DNA from: Leptolyngbya sp. O-77 | GTDB taxonomy: Bacteria > Cyanobacteriota > Cyanobacteriia > Elainellales > Elainellaceae | Assembly: GCF_001548395.1 (NCBI RefSeq) | Contig: NZ_AP017367.1 | Coordinates: 3,943,001 to 4,007,000, forward strand | Length of the DNA: 64,000 bases | Reading direction: 5' to 3' | Shown: positions 1 to 7,811 of the stretch, one piece after another | How positions within the stretch are numbered: the first letter of the stretch is position 1 | Layout: the number at the start of each line of letters is the position of its first letter | The notes under the pieces: generated by a model | Databases searched by the model: none | The model's input: only the letters and a program-made list of their open reading frames with translations | Told to the model about the DNA's origin: nothing | Made by a program: the position numbers and the translations under genes

Positions 1-321
1 GTAGGCGGTGCGCTTAAGCGTTAGATCTTGCTCTGCCAATACGGCCCGGGCGGTTTCAAAAATCTCTTCAACCTGCGTATCTGCCAGGTCAACAAGCGTT
101 TCTGCGTCTGCGTCTTCGTCGTCTTCCCAGGCAAAGATTTCAATCGGCGAATCGACTGGCAGCAGCAGCAGGTAGGCTTGTCCGTCTACTTCGACCGAAT
201 GCTCCACATAACAAACGAGCGATCGCCCGGCCTCGTCTGTCAGGCTGACGGTAGGCAACTCCTCTTCCAAATCGCCCTGGTTTGTCTCAAAGTCATCATT
301 ATTTTTCCCGACCTTTGCCAT
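1..321 (-). CDS. DUF3727 family protein (3' end outside window)
   Basis: The reverse strand reads an uninterrupted frame from the ATG whose complement lies at 319-321 down to base 1, so the C-terminus is missing. The visible 107 residues start MAKVGKNNDD-like, are strongly acidic, and contain a beta-rich stretch (TVSLTDEAGRSLVCYVEHS) followed by an acidic loop (WEDDEDEDAET in outline). I recognise this as the cyanobacterial/plastid DUF3727 family, whose molecular role is unknown. It lies directly downstream of ruvX on the same strand, a neighbourhood I recall from other cyanobacteria. The family call is from memory of the motif pattern; the reading frame is seen directly. Confidence 0.8.
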   Translation of the reverse strand, partial: MAKVGKNNDDFETNQGDLEEELPTVSLTDEAGRSLVCYVEHSVEVDGQAYLLLLPVDSPIEIFAWEDDEDADAETLVDLADTQVEEIFETARAVLAEQDLTLKRTAY

Positions 322-460
322 GCCAATATCCTTAAAAAAACTTCGCCAGCAAGAGTTCACAAGCGCATTGCTACTGAAAACTTTACCGCATCGCTGCGCC
401 GCAATTGATGAAAAGGTGGATTCTGGTGGACTCTTCGGCGAATGGAAAACAGGAGCAGCT

Positions 461-504
461 TTGGATTTTGGATTTTGGGTTTTGGATTTTGGGTTTTGGG
501 TTTG
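461..504. repeat. heptamer-type tandem repeat (TTTTGGA/TTTTGGG)
   Basis: About six imperfect 7-bp units of the form TTTTGGA or TTTTGGG lie head to tail in the spacer between ruvX and the DUF3727 gene. This matches the short tandemly repeated repetitive (STRR) class known from cyanobacteria. Related units recur at 26438-26509, 31438-31535 and 37143-37226. Confidence 0.8.
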
Positions 505-528
505 TAAACACTCAGATCGGGTAAAAGG

Positions 529-960
529 CTAGGTCTGAGGGGGCGATCGCCCGTCTAGCCACTGCTGCAAGATAAGGGCGGCGGCTTTGCGGTCGATCAG
601 CGCCTTGTTGTGGGAGGGCGATCGTCCCTCCGCGTGAATTAGCTCTTCCGCCGCAACAGAAGTCAGCCGTTCATCCACATACTCCACTGGCAGATTCAGC
701 GCCACTCCCAGCCGCTCGGCAAACCGCTGCACCTGCCGCGCCTGCGCCCCCACTTCGCCATCCAGCTTGTAGGGCATTCCCACCACCAGCACCGTTGCCC
801 GCCGCGCCTCGACCAGCGTCCGCAGCCGCGCCACATCTTCGGCAAAGGATCGCCGCTCGATCGTCTCTAGACCCGTGGCAATCAGCCCCGTGCCGTCGCA
901 GCCTGCTACGCCGATGCGCTTCCTACCCACATCCAGCCCCAGCGCCGAGATCCGCGTCAT
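529..960 (-). CDS. ruvX: RuvX/YqgF-family putative pre-16S rRNA nuclease (Holliday-junction resolvase fold)
   Basis: 143 residues, the normal size for YqgF/RuvX. The N-terminal motif ALGLDVGRKRIGVA carries the first catalytic Asp of the RNase H-like fold. YVDERLTSVAAEELI supplies the conserved Glu region and IDRKAAALILQQWL the C-terminal catalytic Asp. The family is a cytoplasmic nuclease implicated in 16S rRNA 5'-end maturation, and was earlier proposed as a Holliday-junction resolvase. The ATG start directly precedes the first strand of the fold. It is followed on the same strand by the DUF3727 gene after a spacer holding a heptamer repeat, and preceded by the GNAT gene at a gap of about 60 bp. 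Confidence 0.93.
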   Translation of the reverse strand: MTRISALGLDVGRKRIGVAGCDGTGLIATGLETIERRSFAEDVARLRTLVEARRATVLVVGMPYKLDGEVGAQARQVQRFAERLGVALNLPVEYVDERLTSVAAEELIHAEGRSPSHNKALIDRKAAALILQQWLDGRSPPQT

Positions 961-1019
961 GCCGTAGAACTTAGTTGAGATTAGTGTTGAGATCAGTTAG
1001 TTGAGATCGGTTGGAATCT

Positions 1020-2204
1020 TCAGTTGGAATCTTTAGACAGCCCCGGTGGCTTGGTGTCGGGCTTGCCGTTGCCGTTGCCCGATTCCAGCGAGAAGCGGCT
1101 GGGCACTGGCTTTCGCACAGGCTGGAGATTTTGCAGCACGTCGGTTAGTTGCAGCCCCTCTAGCGGCTTGGCTTCCCGCAGCTTGTGCCACACCGAGCGC
1201 GACATCATCAGCGTGTGGTGGGTTTGCGCTGCGCCCAGTTGTTGCAAAAAGTCTTCCCGCTCCGGCTGATAGTCGGCCGAATCGACCATGAGCGCCTGCT
1301 CCGGATAGCCCCGCACCACCTGCGCCATCTGGCAGAATAGCTCTGGATAGAGCCAGGTGTAGGCCGGGTGAACCGTTAGCTTGGCTTCGTGGGGGTGGCT
1401 GCCGTCTTTACAAAGTTGCAGCCGAAAATAGCCGATCGCTGCTTTGCGCTGTGGCTCGAACACGTAGCCGCTAACCACCTGCACCGGAGTGAGCCAACTC
1501 CCCACCCCGTCTGTGACGCTGCCCAGCAGGCCAGTCTTGAAGTCGGTGATGTGGCGATCAAACACTTGACGGACGTGGGGCGGCATCGAGGCTGTGTCCA
1601 GTTGGCACAGTAACCCCGCGTCGGCGTTGCCCACAGGCAGCAGGTTAGGCAAATCGGGCTGTCGCTCGGCTAGGGCTTGCCACAGCTCGGGGGCGATCGC
1701 CCAGTAGGTCATCTGCGCCAGCGGTTGAAAGCCTGTTTTGCGGCATAACCCAATCACTGAGTTGTCGTTGACATCCACCTCAATCAGCCAGGTACGGGCT
1801 TCCCAAATGGCTTGCAGGCAGTAGCGCAGGAGTTGGGAACCCACGTCCATCAGCGAGGTTTGTCTGAATTCGCCGGGGGAATATTGCCCGACCGCAATTT
1901 GCTCAATCCGCCAAGTGCTGCGTGTGCGGTTGAACGGCGAAACCTGAATGACCCCGCGCACCTGATCGTCTTGCTCAGCCACGTAGGTTGAAAGCAGATG
2001 TTGCAGGGGATTGGGGAATAAACTTAACCCTTTGAGTAGCCCGTACCAGCGTCGGAGTTGCTGCACTCGCTGCGTTACCTCTAGACGGTTGCTCTCGGTG
2101 TCCGTTTCTAGTGCATCCAGCATCAACCGCTCCACGACTTCCAGGTCACGACGAAGCAGCGGTCGAATTTGCAACTCAGGAGTTTCCGCAGGAGATGAGG
2201 CCAT
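1020..2204 (-). CDS. GNAT-family N-acetyltransferase-like protein
   Basis: 394 residues. The N-terminal half (about residues 10-170) reads as a GNAT domain: an IRPLLRRDLEVVERL-type first strand-helix, a central strand STWRIEQIAVG, and a later strand-helix WLIEVDVNDNSVIGLCRKTGF typical of the acetyl-CoA-binding region. The second half (170-340) resembles a degenerate second acyltransferase-like module, and the last 50 residues are a Gly/Asn/Pro-rich tail. Cyanobacteria carry proteins of this length beside ruvX. The acceptor substrate cannot be read from the sequence. Same strand as ruvX and probably co-transcribed with it. Confidence 0.75.
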   Translation of the reverse strand: MASSPAETPELQIRPLLRRDLEVVERLMLDALETDTESNRLEVTQRVQQLRRWYGLLKGLSLFPNPLQHLLSTYVAEQDDQVRGVIQVSPFNRTRSTWRIEQIAVGQYSPGEFRQTSLMDVGSQLLRYCLQAIWEARTWLIEVDVNDNSVIGLCRKTGFQPLAQMTYWAIAPELWQALAERQPDLPNLLPVGNADAGLLCQLDTASMPPHVRQVFDRHITDFKTGLLGSVTDGVGSWLTPVQVVSGYVFEPQRKAAIGYFRLQLCKDGSHPHEAKLTVHPAYTWLYPELFCQMAQVVRGYPEQALMVDSADYQPEREDFLQQLGAAQTHHTLMMSRSVWHKLREAKPLEGLQLTDVLQNLQPVRKPVPSRFSLESGNGNGKPDTKPPGLSKDSN

Positions 2205-2358
2205 CAGGGTTTGAATAATTGCACTGACTCTATGCTACATCCGAATCACGGGTTAGGGGAGGGTTTGCGGTGACAGGGGATTGGGGCGGTGGGACGATGG
2301 GGGAGTTCGCCCGAATACTCAAATTAATACTCAATAAATACTCAAACTGGGCGAATAC

Positions 2359-2808
2359 TCAAACTGGGCGATCTTGCACAAACCCTGCGGGGAGAACGAT
2401 TAGCGTGTTCCCCTGGCGACCGACGACGTGAACCGTCTGCCCAACGGCGATCGCCACGTCCGAAACCTGGCTGCGGGCTGACCAAATTGTGCCTTCATAG
2501 GTCACCTCTCCGACCCCGCCGCGTGGAATCGTCACAGAGACCTGGGCCTCACTCGGAGCTGCCAGAGCTTTGGACGATTGGGGCACTAGCCCGCGCATAA
2601 CGATCGCCAGCGCCACCGACAAAATGCCCCACAGCATCATCTGAAGCCCCACGCTGGGCAGGCTGAGGGCGGCGATGGAGGTAATGATGGCCGCAATGCC
2701 CAGCGCTGTGATGGTTGGCTCAAACACCAGCAAATTCAAAAACAAGCAACACATTCCTCCCACCAGCCAAAGCAGGTAGGCAGGCTGATTGAAGACGGAC
2801 TGCATCAT
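2359..2808 (-). CDS. NfeD-like membrane protein
   Basis: 149 residues. Three hydrophobic segments (about residues 9-30, 32-52 and 54-75) are followed by a soluble C-terminal beta domain (GEVTYEGTIWSARS and a VGQTVHVVGRQGNTLIVLP strand pair), the OB-fold arrangement of NfeD C-terminal domains. NfeD proteins usually partner SPFH/stomatin proteins in membrane quality control; no stomatin gene is adjacent here. Two Met codons stand in tandem at the start (2806-2808 and 2803-2805); either could be used. It reads toward the GNAT gene on the same strand. Confidence 0.75.
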   Translation of the reverse strand: MMQSVFNQPAYLLWLVGGMCCLFLNLLVFEPTITALGIAAIITSIAALSLPSVGLQMMLWGILSVALAIVMRGLVPQSSKALAAPSEAQVSVTIPRGGVGEVTYEGTIWSARSQVSDVAIAVGQTVHVVGRQGNTLIVLPAGFVQDRPV

Positions 2809-3103
2809 GGTAGAAAGCTCCCGCGCATGGAAGACGGCAGACCGGGAAAGGAGGAGGATTTGGGAGCAGGCCAGCCGCTATGTTTCAAGACTACACGCTG
2901 GCGATCGCCAATTACAGGTAGCCCCAGCGAAAGGCTTCAATGTGCGATCTCAGTCTGGGCGATCGCGGGGAGAGCGGGGTTCAGCAGACTGCCTGGAATC
3001 AGCAGTCGCTCAAGGGCGTGAGGAAAAGAGATCTCTGACTCGCTTGACTAGACTCGCTTGACTAGAATAGACGGTATTGCTGTATCGGGTTGGATCATAT
3101 TCT

Positions 3104-3955
3104 ATGGCACACAACCTGCTAAACGACGACGCAATCGTGACGGAACTGGACATCAGCCATCTGGTCACCGAGGACGACACACCAGTGGACAATTTTCAAT
3201 CCGAAAAACAGCAACGACTCCTAGTGGAACCGCTGTATAGCTCCTGGTCGCCGGGAATCCCGTTTATTGCTGCTGCCAATGTGGGGGTCTTCTATGCGCT
3301 CAAACAAGACCCGATTGTTCCCGATGCGATGTTGAGTTTAGGGTTGGAAATGCCAACAGACTGGAGCCAGAAGCAAAACCGCTCCTACTTTGTCTGGGAG
3401 TTTGGCAAAGTGCCGGACGTGTGCATTGAAATTGTCTCCAACCGAGAAGGAGATGAATTAGCGCTGAGCCATAAATCTCAGCAGAAGGGCAAAACCCTGA
3501 GTAAGAAGGACCTCTATGCCCGCATTGGGGTGCCCTACTACGTTGTGTTTGATCCGCTGGAACAGCTTCAGGCTCCAGAAGAGATGGATGGATCGCTGCT
3601 GCGAACCTGGGCGTTGAGGGAGGGGCGATATCACCTCTTGCAGCCGCCTGTCTGGTTAGAGGCAGTGGGGTTGGGGTTGACGCTCTGGGAGGGCGAATTT
3701 GAAGGGGTAAGCGGACACTGGCTACGCTGGTGCGATGCTCAAGGGCAGGTGATTTGGACTGGAGCAGAGGGACAAAACGCCGAACGCCAGCGGGCAGAAG
3801 CCGAACGCCAGCGGGCAGAAGCCGAACACCAGCGGGCAGAAGCCGAACGCCAGCGGGCAGAAGCCGAACGCCAGCGGGCAGAAGCCGAACGCCAGCGGGC
3901 AGATAGACTGGCAGAGCGACTGCGGGCTATGGGCGTTGACCCAGATGAGGTTTGA
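3104..3955 (+). CDS. Uma2-family (DUF820) putative PD-(D/E)XK endonuclease with repetitive coiled-coil tail
   Basis: I chose the ATG at 3104 (MAHNLLNDDAIV) over an in-frame TTG at 3077, giving 283 residues. The Uma2 core is seen as PDVCIEIVSNREGDEL (the D...E-x-V/S element) and YARIGVPYYVVFDPLEQ (the YxxxGVxEYWxxDP-like element), followed by a long beta-rich part. From about residue 225 the tail is six near-identical heptapeptides of the type AERQRAE, a strongly helical charged coiled coil. Uma2 proteins are very numerous in cyanobacteria, are predicted restriction-endonuclease-like nucleases, and have no settled biological role. The tail could set oligomerisation. Confidence 0.85.
   Translation: MAHNLLNDDAIVTELDISHLVTEDDTPVDNFQSEKQQRLLVEPLYSSWSPGIPFIAAANVGVFYALKQDPIVPDAMLSLGLEMPTDWSQKQNRSYFVWEFGKVPDVCIEIVSNREGDELALSHKSQQKGKTLSKKDLYARIGVPYYVVFDPLEQLQAPEEMDGSLLRTWALREGRYHLLQPPVWLEAVGLGLTLWEGEFEGVSGHWLRWCDAQGQVIWTGAEGQNAERQRAEAERQRAEAEHQRAEAERQRAEAERQRAEAERQRADRLAERLRAMGVDPDEV
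3779..3904 (+). repeat. 21-bp in-frame tandem repeat, six copies
   Basis: Six consecutive 21-bp units (GCCGAACGCCAGCGGGCAGA plus A) encode the heptapeptide AERQRAE at the C-terminus of the Uma2 protein. The copies are almost identical at DNA level; one has CAC for CGC, giving H for R. This indicates recent slippage or recombination and likely copy-number variation. Confidence 0.95.
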
Positions 3956-4146
3956 CCGATCGAAGCCCCCTTCCTGGAAGAGCCACGGGGTGGGGCGTGG
4001 GATTTGAGCGATCGCCCGCCCAAGGTTTCAGTCCCACCTTTTACACGGGCTTGACTCTCCAGCAAACTGGAGACTCTAGAGTGGAATAACGTCCTTAGAT
4101 CTCAACTTCTTGATCTCAACGTGTAGACTTTAATCCACATTGACCG

Positions 4147-4824
4147 ATGAACCTTAAAAAAGCGAACGTCAAAGCAAACGTCCAAAAAGTCCTCCTCGCG
4201 GTTGTTTTTGCTGGAAGTCTGGGCTTAGCTGCCTGTAGCCACGACTCTGGCCACCAGAACAGCCAGTCCACCGCCCCAGCAACGATGGGTCATAATACGG
4301 ACGGCATGGATCACAGCAGCATGAGCTTAGGGCCTAAGGATGAATCCTTTGACCTGCGGTTTATCGACGGCATGATCCCTCATCACGAAGGCGCGGTGCT
4401 AATGGCGCAAGAAGCGCTGGAAAAGTCCAGTCGTCCTGAAATTCGCACCCTCGCCGAAGCCATCCTCCGCGCCCAGGAACAGGAAATCAGCCAGCTTCAG
4501 GCCTGGCGCAAGGCGTGGTATCCCAACGCAGGCGATCAGCCCGTGATGTGGCACGACAGCATGAACCACATGATGCCCATGACCCCAGAAATGCGCGACG
4601 CAATGAGGATGGCGGGCGATCTGGGCGCTGCGGATGACCAGTTTGATCTGCGGTTTATCGAGGCGATGATTCCGCATCACGAAGGGGCGCTGGTGATGGC
4701 GCAGGAGGCGCTGGAAAAGAGCGATCGCCCTGAACTCCGCCAGATGGCAGAAGAAATCTACGCTTCCCAAAAGCAGGAAATCGAGCAAATGCAGGCCTGG
4801 CGCAAAGCCTGGTATGGGAAATAG
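4147..4824 (+). CDS. DUF305 lipoprotein with two DUF305 modules
   Basis: 225 residues. The N-terminus has a signal peptide with lipobox LGLAAC, so the mature protein is probably anchored by Cys at about residue 29. Two DUF305 modules follow (about 65-125 and 160-222). Each contains FDLRFI(D/E)(G/A)MIPHHEGA, a QEALEKS helix, and ends in (I/M)xQxQAWRKAWY. The linker MNHMMPMTPEMRDAMRMAG is rich in Met and His. DUF305 is a ferritin-like helical family often found with copper or other metal handling genes. The duplicated HH pairs and Met/His linkers suggest metal binding, which is inference. No metal transport gene is adjacent. Confidence 0.88.
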   Translation: MNLKKANVKANVQKVLLAVVFAGSLGLAACSHDSGHQNSQSTAPATMGHNTDGMDHSSMSLGPKDESFDLRFIDGMIPHHEGAVLMAQEALEKSSRPEIRTLAEAILRAQEQEISQLQAWRKAWYPNAGDQPVMWHDSMNHMMPMTPEMRDAMRMAGDLGAADDQFDLRFIEAMIPHHEGALVMAQEALEKSDRPELRQMAEEIYASQKQEIEQMQAWRKAWYGK

Positions 4825-4888
4825 CGTCCCCATTGCTCGTCTTACCGTCACCTCCCACTCTCTGAGGTTTCAAACTAGCCCTCTGGCT

Positions 4889-4960
4889 TGAATCGTTGGG
4901 CGACGGTGCTGCCCGACAATTCACGCTTCCAGAAAAGCATTGATGCAAGAGGTTTACTGA
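4889..4960. repeat. Dispersed ~70-bp palindromic element, copy 1
   Basis: This intergenic stretch matches 46798-46868 over about 70 bases with about a dozen differences. Its first 33 bases (4890-4922) form an inverted repeat with 12-base arms, GAATCGTTGGGC and GCCCGACAATTC, around a 9-base loop; here one pair is mismatched and one is a wobble. The remaining conserved part contains AGAAAAGCAT and TGCAAGAGGTTTACT. Outward similarity stops at once on both sides. It could be a small non-autonomous mobile element, a REP-like sequence or a structured RNA. Confidence 0.8.
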
Positions 4961-5055
4961 AGTCTCAAAACATCAAGACAAGCAACCGCCTGAGAAAATT
5001 GCTCAGTCAGCAGGTTGCCTGTCCTGATTCGTCGCCGTTGGCACGTATGTATTAA

Positions 5056-5727
5056 GTGAGGGACGCTGCCTTCGTTTGGAGTCTTTTGGCGCAGGCCAGC
5101 TTGGACAATGCGGCAATGATGCAGGCAGGCGACCCGATTGCTGTTTCTCTCCTCACCCCCTCCCTGAGACTCATGGCTAAGGCGCTTTCCCATGTTGCGG
5201 TTTACACGCTAGCGGCGCTGGCCGCCCAAGATGCACCCCAGGCGGCAATCGCCCAATCGCTGCGAATCGACGCGCCGCCGATGCTGGTTGGGCTGGCCGC
5301 TTCTCAACCCAGCATTCACAGCCCGGCAGCCTCGCCCCATGTCACGGTTGCTCCGCCAGAGGTTGCAGCAGCTAGCTTCGGAGAATGGGCACCCCCAGCC
5401 GCAGAATGGACCGCGTCTGTCGAGTTTTCGTCTTCTTCAGCGATCGCCCCCGCGCCGCTGCCTCAGCCCATCGCCGCAATTGCGCCGCCAGAAGATCTCG
5501 ACCAGGCGATCGCGCTGCTGGCGACCCAGGCTGCGCCGCTCTGGCAGCCGCTATCTGCACCCTCAACGGCGATCGCGCCACCGGAGATGCTGTTTGAGGA
5601 TCTCGCTGCGCTGCAACCCGCCACGTCCCTGTTTGACCCGTGGATCGACGCAGAAGAACTGAGCCTGCTAGATCAAGAATGGTCTCAGCTCCAGCTTCAG
5701 GATGAGCTGTGGGAATGGCCGGCATAG
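5056..5727 (+). CDS. Ala/Pro-rich protein of unknown function
   Basis: An open frame of 223 codons from GTG 5056; ATGs at 5116/5119 or 5173 are alternatives, and I cannot decide between them. The product is rich in Ala and Pro (APPAAEWTASVEFSSSSAIA is typical), without Cys clusters, repeats or a recognised domain. The stretch MAKALSHVAVYTLAALAAQ resembles a short hydrophobic leader. The C-terminus is acidic and aromatic (LDQEWSQLQLQDELWEWPA). In favour of a real gene are its length and the HIP1 sites it carries in several frames' worth of normal codon use. I recognise no homologue, and GC-rich DNA can hold such frames by chance. Confidence 0.45.
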   Translation: MRDAAFVWSLLAQASLDNAAMMQAGDPIAVSLLTPSLRLMAKALSHVAVYTLAALAAQDAPQAAIAQSLRIDAPPMLVGLAASQPSIHSPAASPHVTVAPPEVAAASFGEWAPPAAEWTASVEFSSSSAIAPAPLPQPIAAIAPPEDLDQAIALLATQAAPLWQPLSAPSTAIAPPEMLFEDLAALQPATSLFDPWIDAEELSLLDQEWSQLQLQDELWEWPA

Positions 5728-6276
5728 CTGCCGATGGACGCACCAGGCGTTGCTGTTAAATCTTAAGTAATGCTGAATACAAAGATGAATTTCGAGACGG
5801 TCTGCGACGCATCTGATGCTTGAGCAAGGCCGTCTTTTGGGCTGTGAAATTGGCCGGGCGATCGCCCAAGTCGCTTCAGCGGCGCTTGCGCGGCCTGGGT
5901 TTCGCCATTCCCGAAAAAAGAGCAGAGATCGTCGCAAAATAAGCATTACGAACTTTTTTTGACTGTCTCCCTTCGCACTATTTAAGGATAAAAGCCATAG
6001 TATGCTATTGCTTTGAGTTTTAAGCTTCTCAGCTTCAAACTGAAGAACTCACACTGGAGATTAACAGCCTGCGGCGCTGTAAAGCTGAAAGCTTGCGTTT
6101 CTTTGAAATTCACTAAACTTCAATGAAGCATTTTTTTCAGGAGTAGGTGTTAACATAACTCCACCTGATTTGGCTAGAGCAAGTTAACCCCAGCCCCAGT
6201 TGCCGTATTCGCTTTAGTTAAATATCTGCGAGGCAATTGTTTTGCGCTATCGGAACATCTGAGGAATTCAAACGGC
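5728..6276. other. Intergenic region, AT-rich right half
   Basis: No supportable gene in about 550 bases. From about 5940 the base composition becomes much more AT-rich than the flanking genes, with several T-runs. This looks like the promoter and leader region of the amino-acid transport genes starting at 6277. I see no certain promoter elements or riboswitch. Confidence 0.5.
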
Positions 6277-6987
6277 ATGGATTGCAGTACGTTTATATTA
6301 AACTTTCCCCCACTCTTGCTAGGGCAGCTAAATCTCGATTTCGGCAAGATTGCACCTAATATTCCCTATATCTTGGGGGGCATTCAGGTTACGCTTCTAT
6401 TTACCCTCCTATCGGCTCTTTTTGGTTTTGCTTTAGCTATTGTTCTCTCTTTCTTCAAGGTTTCAACGTTTAAGCCATTGCGGTGGTTTGCGGATATTTA
6501 TACTTCAATCTTTCGGGGCACGCCGCTCATTTTGCAGTTGGCTTTAATCTACTTTGCAACGCCCCAGCTCACGGGATACCCAATTACAGGTCTGCAAGCC
6601 GGTGTGATTACCTTTGCGCTAAATTCAGCCGCCTACAGTTCAGAAACGATTCGGGGTGGCATTTTGGCGGTAGACAAGGGGCAGCGCGAAGCGGCGCAAA
6701 CGCTGGGCGTGGGCTATCCCATGATGATGAAAGACATCATCTTGCCTCAGGCGTTTAAGAATATTTTGCCTGCGCTGGTAAACGACAGTATCGCCCTTCT
6801 GAAAGACTCGGCGCTGGTGTCTACGGTGGGGGCGTTGGACGTGATGCGGCGATCGCAGGTGGTGGCCGCAGAGAAATTTATCTACTTTGAGCCATTGCTA
6901 TTGGCGGGTGTGATTTATTACGTTTTGGTGATGGGGCTGACGCTGTTTGCACGACGATTTGAACGGAGGATGCGGAGAAGTGATTAG
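6277..6987 (+). CDS. Polar amino-acid ABC transporter permease (HisM/GlnP type)
   Basis: 236 residues, normal for the His/Glu/Gln/Arg/opine permease family. Several hydrophobic helices begin at about residue 30 (YILGGIQVTLLFTLLSALFG, the typical first core helix). The cytoplasmic EAA loop that docks to the ATPase is EAAQTLGVGYPMMMKDIILP. It forms an inner-membrane importer with the ATPase gene that overlaps its end by 8 bp. No periplasmic binding-protein gene lies beside the pair, so it must be elsewhere or shared. The 5' third uses noticeably more A/T-ending codons than the 3' two thirds, where G/C-ending codons and HIP1 sites resume. Confidence 0.92.
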   Translation: MDCSTFILNFPPLLLGQLNLDFGKIAPNIPYILGGIQVTLLFTLLSALFGFALAIVLSFFKVSTFKPLRWFADIYTSIFRGTPLILQLALIYFATPQLTGYPITGLQAGVITFALNSAAYSSETIRGGILAVDKGQREAAQTLGVGYPMMMKDIILPQAFKNILPALVNDSIALLKDSALVSTVGALDVMRRSQVVAAEKFIYFEPLLLAGVIYYVLVMGLTLFARRFERRMRRSD

Positions 6988-7702
6988 AGTTGAGTTTTTG
7001 ACAAAATCCTTTGGCAAGCTGGATGTATTGAAAGACATTTCCACTGAGATTAAAGATGGCGAAGTAGTGGCCGTCATTGGCCCCTCCGGTTCTGGAAAAT
7101 CGACGTTTCTCAGATGTTTGAATTTGCTGGAAACGCCAACTCGCGGCCGCATTTATATCAACAATGTAGAAGTCACCGATCCCAAATGTGACATTCAAAA
7201 AGTGCGGCAAAATGTCGGCATGGTGTTTCAGCATTTCAACCTGTTTCCTCATATGACCGTGTTGGAAAACCTGACCTATGCGCCGCGCAAGGTGAAGGGC
7301 TGGTCTAAGGCGCAGGCCGAAGAGAAGGCGATCGAGTTGCTAGATCGCGTCGGGCTGGCAGAAAAGGCGGGCGTATATCCTTCGCGCTTGTCGGGCGGGC
7401 AAAAGCAGCGGGTGGCGATCGTGCGGGCGCTGGCGATGGAGCCGGAGTATATGCTGTTTGACGAGCCGACCTCGGCGCTCGACCCAGAAATGGTGAAGGA
7501 AGTGCTGGATGTGATGAAGTCGCTGGCTCAGACGGGCATTACGATGGCGATCGTGACGCACGAAATGGGCTTTGCGCGAGACGTGGCGGATCGGGTGCTG
7601 TTTTTGGAAGGCGGCAAGATTGCAGAAGACGCGCCACCAGACGTGTTTTTCTCTACGCCCAAGAGCGCCCGGGCGCAACAGTTTTTGGAGAAGGTGCTGT
7701 AG
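6980..7702 (+). CDS. Polar amino-acid ABC transporter ATP-binding protein (GlnQ/HisP type)
   Basis: I place the start at GTG 6980 (VIRVEFLTKSFGKLDV), giving 240 residues, because family members begin just before this strand and a GGAGG lies 11 bases upstream. A longer frame from 6947 would add 11 residues that do not fit the family. Motifs: Walker A GPSGSGKS, Q-loop GMVFQHFNLFPHMT, signature LSGGQKQR, Walker B YMLFDEP, H-loop THEMGF. The 8-bp overlap with the permease gene indicates translational coupling. The cytoplasmic ATPase energises amino-acid uptake. Confidence 0.94.
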   Translation: MIRVEFLTKSFGKLDVLKDISTEIKDGEVVAVIGPSGSGKSTFLRCLNLLETPTRGRIYINNVEVTDPKCDIQKVRQNVGMVFQHFNLFPHMTVLENLTYAPRKVKGWSKAQAEEKAIELLDRVGLAEKAGVYPSRLSGGQKQRVAIVRALAMEPEYMLFDEPTSALDPEMVKEVLDVMKSLAQTGITMAIVTHEMGFARDVADRVLFLEGGKIAEDAPPDVFFSTPKSARAQQFLEKVL

Positions 7703-7811
7703 CGCTTTTGCTGTGCATTTTGACCTGTGGGTGACGCGCACTGGCTGCGGCGCTGGCGACGAAATCGTCCAAAACCAGAAAGCTTGTTGTAAGTGCGTAA
7801 GTCCGTTGCAA

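Noticed and set aside
3739..4065. Minus-strand frame opposite the Uma2 repeat tail
   Set aside because: Its repetitive Ser/Ala/Arg sequence is the antisense of the 21-bp repeat.
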